The position numbers and the translations under genes were made by a program. Below the pieces are notes generated by a model, which was not told the origin of the DNA, did not search any database, and was given only the letters and a program-made list of their open reading frames with translations. From positions 1-64,000 of the forward strand of contig PYER01000003.1 in assembly GCA_003017855.1 (NCBI GenBank): a stretch of 64,000 nucleotides of DNA, in the 5' to 3' direction. Below, piece after piece: positions 59,957-64,000 of this stretch. The DNA is from a filamentous cyanobacterium CCT1. Lineage in GTDB: Bacteria; Cyanobacteriota; Cyanobacteriia; Phormidesmidales; Phormidesmidaceae. How positions within the stretch are numbered: position 1 is the first letter of the stretch; each line of letters starts with the position of its first letter.

Positions 59957-60979
59957 CTACCTCCAGCCTGCTAGCACCAGCTTGCCAATCGTTCGCCCCG
60001 ACTCAACCTGAGCATGGGCTTGGCGCAGGTTGGCGGCATTGATAGGCGACAGCGTTTGCCCCAGAGTCGTGCGCAGCTTGCCCGCATCCACCAGGGCCGC
60101 CACCTCATCTAGCAAATGGCCCTGGTCGGCCATATCGGCAGTCTGGTACATCGAGCGGGTGAACATAAACTCCCAGGCGAAGGTGGCGCTTTTGTTCTTG
60201 AGCAAATTCAGGTCGAGCGGGTCGCGGTTGCCGACGATGCCGACAATTTTGCCCTGGGGCCGAATCAGCTCGGCCATCACGCCCCAGTAGTCGTCGGTAT
60301 TGTTGAAGTTGGCGATGAAATCGACCTCGCGGTGGCCGAGCTGGGTCATTGCTTCGATCAGGGCGTCGCTGTAGTCGACGGTGTGGTCGGCCCCCATCTG
60401 GGTGGCCCAGGCTTGGGACTGGGGCCGCGATGCGGTGGCGATCGCAACTAACCCTGCCAGCTTAGCCAGCTGAATCGCGATCGACCCGACCCCGCCAGCG
60501 CCGCCGATAATCAATATTGAATCGCCGCGATTGCCCCCAGCCCGGTTGATGCTCAGGCGAGTGAACAGGGCTTCCCAGGCGGTGATCGTGGTCAGGGGCA
60601 TTGCCGCCGCTTCGGCAAAGGAGAGAGTTTCGGGCTTGTGGCCCACAATCCGCTCATCCACCAGCTGAAACTCCGCATTGGAGCCGGGGCGAGTGATATC
60701 GCCAGCGTAGTAGACCGCATCCCCCGGCTGAAAGCGCGTCACTTCCTCGCCCACGCTTTCGACGACTCCGGCAGCGTCGTAGCCCAGCACTTTGGGGGCG
60801 TCTTCGACGTTATCTTTGGGGGCACGCACTTTGGTATCGACCGGGTTCACCGAGACGGCTTCGACTCGCACCAGCAGATCGCGGCCTGCCGGGTGCGGCT
60901 TGGGCAGGCGAGCGTCAAAGAGCGATTCTGGATCGCTGATGGGCAAATAGTGGGTAAGGGCAACGGCTTTCATAGGCAA
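59957..60979 (-). CDS. zinc-type alcohol dehydrogenase / quinone oxidoreductase (MDR)
   Basis: VEAVSVNPVDTKVRAP..., VLGYDAAGVVESVG, GGAGGVGSIAIQLAK. Confidence 0.94.
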   Translation of the reverse strand: MPMKAVALTHYLPISDPESLFDARLPKPHPAGRDLLVRVEAVSVNPVDTKVRAPKDNVEDAPKVLGYDAAGVVESVGEEVTRFQPGDAVYYAGDITRPGSNAEFQLVDERIVGHKPETLSFAEAAAMPLTTITAWEALFTRLSINRAGGNRGDSILIIGGAGGVGSIAIQLAKLAGLVAIATASRPQSQAWATQMGADHTVDYSDALIEAMTQLGHREVDFIANFNNTDDYWGVMAELIRPQGKIVGIVGNRDPLDLNLLKNKSATFAWEFMFTRSMYQTADMADQGHLLDEVAALVDAGKLRTTLGQTLSPINAANLRQAHAQVESGRTIGKLVLAGWR

Positions 60980-61087
60980 TCTTCAGATCAATGAGCAACC
61001 GCAAAAGTGATCAAGACATGGGCTGATGTCCTGACCAAATCTGAATAGCTGCAAAACGACAGCAGGGACAGATGCGGCTATTGGTTT

Positions 61088-61291
61088 CTAACTACCAAAT
61101 AGCTCTCTGGTTATCATAGCGAGGCCAAAGACCCCAACCGCCAAAATAAAGGCATAGGCTAATCCTTTGGCCGTACCAAGATTGAGCGTCAGGGCACCAA
61201 GGGCAACGTTTCCGCCCACCAGACCAACGACGGAGGTAACGACCAGGAGTAGACCTACCAACAGTTCCGAATTATCTATCGGTATTTGCAT
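61088..61291 (-). CDS. small 2-TM hypothetical protein
   Basis: MQIPIDNSELLVGLLLVVTSVVGLVGGNVALGALTLNLG. Confidence 0.6.
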   Translation of the reverse strand: MQIPIDNSELLVGLLLVVTSVVGLVGGNVALGALTLNLGTAKGLAYAFILAVGVFGLAMITRELFGS

Positions 61292-61543
61292 CCTCTTCGC
61301 CTTCGGTAAAGAAGCCTGGCTGAATTGCCAAACCACATACGATAGCCAAAAGCCGAGACTGAATTTTCGCGAATCTTCTTGAGGGCTGCACAAGGGTCGA
61401 ACGCTGGCAGACAGAGCGCTGACAGTCTCACAATAGCAGGTTATGAATCAGAGCTAATTCACGGTTTCAGAAGATAATCAGCGTTTCAAAAAGCGTCCCA
61501 GGAAAGGCTGATAAAGTCTCCTGCTCCTCACGTTTTGGCTGAC

Positions 61544-62257
61544 CTAAAGCCCAGCGAACCACTCGTAGCCCCGGTCTTCCCAGTAGCCCAGGCGGGGCCT
61601 TAGCTCATTCATAAACGTAATTTGAGTCACCCACTTGCTCTGTTTGTAGCCCAGCTTAATCGGCGAGGCCAGTCGCAGCGGGGCACCGTTATCCACCGAG
61701 AGGGGCTGCCCGTTTTTCTGGTAGACCATCAGGGTTTGGGGATGCAGCGACGAGGCCAAATCCCAGCTTTCGTAGTAGCCGTCGGCGGAGGTAAAGAAGA
61801 CGTAGCGCACCCCAGCTTTGGGCTGCACCAGCTGGGCCAGGGTTTGTAGCTGCACGCCGCCCCACTGCACGATCGCCGCCCAGCCCTCCACGCAGACGTG
61901 ACGAATCACCATGTCTTTGAAGGGTAGGGCCTGCAGATCGGCCAGGGAAAACTGCATCGGCTGGTTGACCTCGCCATCGACCACCAAGCGAAACTGCTCG
62001 GGGTCAAGCTGGGGCGTTTCGTCAAAGGTGTTGATCAGCAGCTGGTCGGGCTGAATGGCGCTAATAGGGAACTCGGGCACCGGGCTTTGCGACAGCAGCA
62101 GCTGCTCGATCGCCTGGTTCAAAGGCTCGGTGAGCTGGCCCACCCGGCGCGACCCTAGGCTGGTTCCGCAGCCGTTGAGCAGCAGGCCAGCCCCCGACAG
62201 ACCCGCCCCAATCAGCAGGCGGCGGCGGGAGAGCGATGGCGGAAGAATGAGGCCCAT
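61544..62257 (-). CDS. molybdopterin-dependent oxidoreductase (SUOX/YedY-like)
   Basis: Tat/lipobox-like N-terminus SRRRLLIGAGLSGAGLLLNGCG; RHVCVEGWAAIVQWGGVQL. Confidence 0.92.
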   Translation of the reverse strand: MGLILPPSLSRRRLLIGAGLSGAGLLLNGCGTSLGSRRVGQLTEPLNQAIEQLLLSQSPVPEFPISAIQPDQLLINTFDETPQLDPEQFRLVVDGEVNQPMQFSLADLQALPFKDMVIRHVCVEGWAAIVQWGGVQLQTLAQLVQPKAGVRYVFFTSADGYYESWDLASSLHPQTLMVYQKNGQPLSVDNGAPLRLASPIKLGYKQSKWVTQITFMNELRPRLGYWEDRGYEWFAGL

Positions 62258-62278
62258 AGGAAAACTCTGGGGTAACGG

Positions 62279-62878
62279 CTAGACGAACATTGACTTGATC
62301 AGGCGCAGGTTACCGACCTTAAGCGCCAGCAGCGAGTGAACCAGGCTGAAGGCCAGCACGATGGGCACGGTCAAAAAGTGGACGGTACGCAGGGTTTGCC
62401 AGTTGCCAAACAGGGCCGCCAGCCAGTGGAGCTGGGCGGGTTTGTACATGGCCAGGCCGCTTGCGATCGCCAGCAGCAGCACCGGCACAATGGCGGTATA
62501 CACCAGCCGATGCTTGGCAAAGTTTTTGCGCTTTTCGTTCTGGCTGGCGCGCAGGGCCTTGAGATCACCGCTGCTGGCAAAGCGGTGCTGCCACCGCCGG
62601 GTGACAAAGACAAAAACGCCGTAGGCCAGCAGGTTGAGCGAATACACCCACATGATCGCAAAGTGCCAGGCCCGCCCCCCGGCCAGCCAGCCGCCCAGCA
62701 GCACCAGCTCCGGAAAATCCCACCCGGCCCGACCGCCAAAGACGGGGTTGGCGTTGTAGATTTGCAGGCCGCTCGCCATCATGAGCAGCAGGGCGATGAT
62801 GTTGACCCAGTGAAAGGTTTTGGCCAGGGCAGACTGACTGGGGAACTTGGCGTTTCGCTTGGTTGCTGATGCCGTCAT
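62279..62878 (-). CDS. cytochrome b561-type membrane subunit
   Basis: KTFHWVNIIALLLMMASGLQIYNANP, 4 TM with conserved His. Confidence 0.88.
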   Translation of the reverse strand: MTASATKRNAKFPSQSALAKTFHWVNIIALLLMMASGLQIYNANPVFGGRAGWDFPELVLLGGWLAGGRAWHFAIMWVYSLNLLAYGVFVFVTRRWQHRFASSGDLKALRASQNEKRKNFAKHRLVYTAIVPVLLLAIASGLAMYKPAQLHWLAALFGNWQTLRTVHFLTVPIVLAFSLVHSLLALKVGNLRLIKSMFV

Positions 62879-62905
62879 GGGATTACCTGGGGTGAAGCAT
62901 TTTTT

Positions 62906-63595
62906 CTAAAGCGGCAGGGTAGGGAAGAGCGGGGCCAGCCAGAGCTGAATTTTGATATCCCAACCGAGCAGAATGGCGATCGCAGTGCCGACGATCAGCC
63001 CGCCGCCCAATCGCTGAAGCTGGGCGCTGTGGCGGCGCAGTCCCAGCAATCGCTGGCTGATAGAACGGCCGCCGTATGCGATCGCAAGCAAAGGCAGGGC
63101 GGCCCCCAGCCCATAGGCTACCAACAGGCCAAAGGCACCAGCCACCTGGCGATCGACGGCCGCCAGTACCAGAATGCTGCCCAGCACCGGCCCAGCGCAG
63201 GGGGTCCAGAGCAGGCCCAGCTGGGTGCCGAGCCAGAACTCGCCTCGCAGGCCCAGGCGAGGGGTTTCTTTCAGCGATTTGCCCAGGGGTAGGTAGCTGA
63301 GGGCGCGGTAACTCAGGGTGGGGAACAGGGCGGCGATGCCCAGGGCGAGCAGAATGGCGATCGCGCCGTAGCGCAGTCCGTTGGCAAGGCCTGTAAACCA
63401 GCTGGCGGTGAGGCCCAGCAGGCTGCCCGCTGCAGCAAAGCCCCCGACTAAACCCGTCACCAGTGCCACCGGGCCAAGGCGATGCGACTGCAGCGATCGC
63501 CCCACTACTACCGGCAGCACCGGCAAAATGCAGGGCGACAGCACGGTCAACAGCCCACCCAGCCACGCCAACCCCAGCGATGTGCCTGCCACCAT
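62906..63595 (-). CDS. CcdA-like cytochrome c biogenesis/thiol-disulfide membrane protein
   Basis: AWLGGLLTVLSPCILPVLPVVVGR; FWLGTQLGLLWTPCAGPVLGSIL. Confidence 0.93.
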   Translation of the reverse strand: MVAGTSLGLAWLGGLLTVLSPCILPVLPVVVGRSLQSHRLGPVALVTGLVGGFAAAGSLLGLTASWFTGLANGLRYGAIAILLALGIAALFPTLSYRALSYLPLGKSLKETPRLGLRGEFWLGTQLGLLWTPCAGPVLGSILVLAAVDRQVAGAFGLLVAYGLGAALPLLAIAYGGRSISQRLLGLRRHSAQLQRLGGGLIVGTAIAILLGWDIKIQLWLAPLFPTLPL

Positions 63596-63599
63596 AGCC

Positions 63600-64000
63600 T
63601 TACCCCAAAAGCGCGCGAATGGTTTGCTCGGTGGTGTCGTAGGCCCCTTCGCCAATGTGGTCGTAGCGCAAAAACCCGTCGCGATTGGCCAGAAACAGGT
63701 GGGGCCAGTAGCGGTTGCTGTAGGCCCGCCAGGTCTGAAAATCGTTGTCCAGGGGCACCGGGTAGGTAATGTCGTACTGCTCTAGCGCCCGGCGAATGTT
63801 GTTGACGTCGCGCTCGTAGGCGAACTCTGGAGTGTGCACACCGATAATTTTCAAGCCCTGGTCGGCGTAGCGCTGGTGCCAGCCCACCAGCGCAGGCAGA
63901 GTGCGCTGGCAGTTGATGCAGCCAAACGTCCAGAACTGAAGCAAGACCACGTTGCCCCTGAGGCTGGCAACGGTCAGCGGGTCAGAGTTGAGCCACTGGC
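63600..64000 (-). CDS. thioredoxin-like (TlpA/redoxin) protein, N-terminus outside window
   Basis: GNVVLLQFWTFGCINCQRTLPALVGWHQRYADQGLKIIGVHTPEF; frame open to window end. Confidence 0.9.
   Translation of the reverse strand, partial: QWLNSDPLTVASLRGNVVLLQFWTFGCINCQRTLPALVGWHQRYADQGLKIIGVHTPEFAYERDVNNIRRALEQYDITYPVPLDNDFQTWRAYSNRYWPHLFLANRDGFLRYDHIGEGAYDTTEQTIRALLG

Overview
This is a cyanobacterial chromosomal window. Markers are psaD, a CPP1-like protein, Tic20-like, BtpA, the atpB/atpC order of F1 genes, VKOR-thioredoxin, and many GCGATCGC (HIP1) sites. Most of it is GC-rich housekeeping sequence: F1 ATPase beta/epsilon, ppk1, two DEAD-box helicases, ACT-malic enzyme, HPPD-like, CPA1 antiporter, psaD-trpE, rpsF, rimO, btpA, amtB, a DUF1989-GcvT fusion, a MASE1-PAS-GGDEF protein, and a molybdopterin oxidoreductase/cytochrome b/CcdA/redoxin cluster. 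The stretch from about 11.6 to 22.2 kb is different. It is AT-richer, poor in HIP1 sites, dominated by uncharacterised genes, and has long gene-poor spacers with large hairpins. Its core (14.29-20.5 kb) looks like a self-contained regulated module. An XRE/Cro-CI-like regulator is divergent from a six-gene co-directional cluster that encodes two small cyanobacterial proteins, a truncated SepF-like protein, a NACHT/STAND-type NTPase, a tightly coupled unknown protein, and a sigma-70 factor. The divergent promoter region contains two identical ATCTAC-N7-GTAGAT dyads about 44 bp apart; one lies inside a TTGACA-N17-TAGATT promoter. I propose this as the candidate undescribed system (possibly an inducible defence or stress/cell-division module). 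Its function is inferred, not shown. The window also has several dispersed repeat families, one with imperfect terminal inverted repeats. I saw no tRNA, rRNA, CRISPR array or intact transposase. All calls come from reading the sequence and ORF track; no searches were run.
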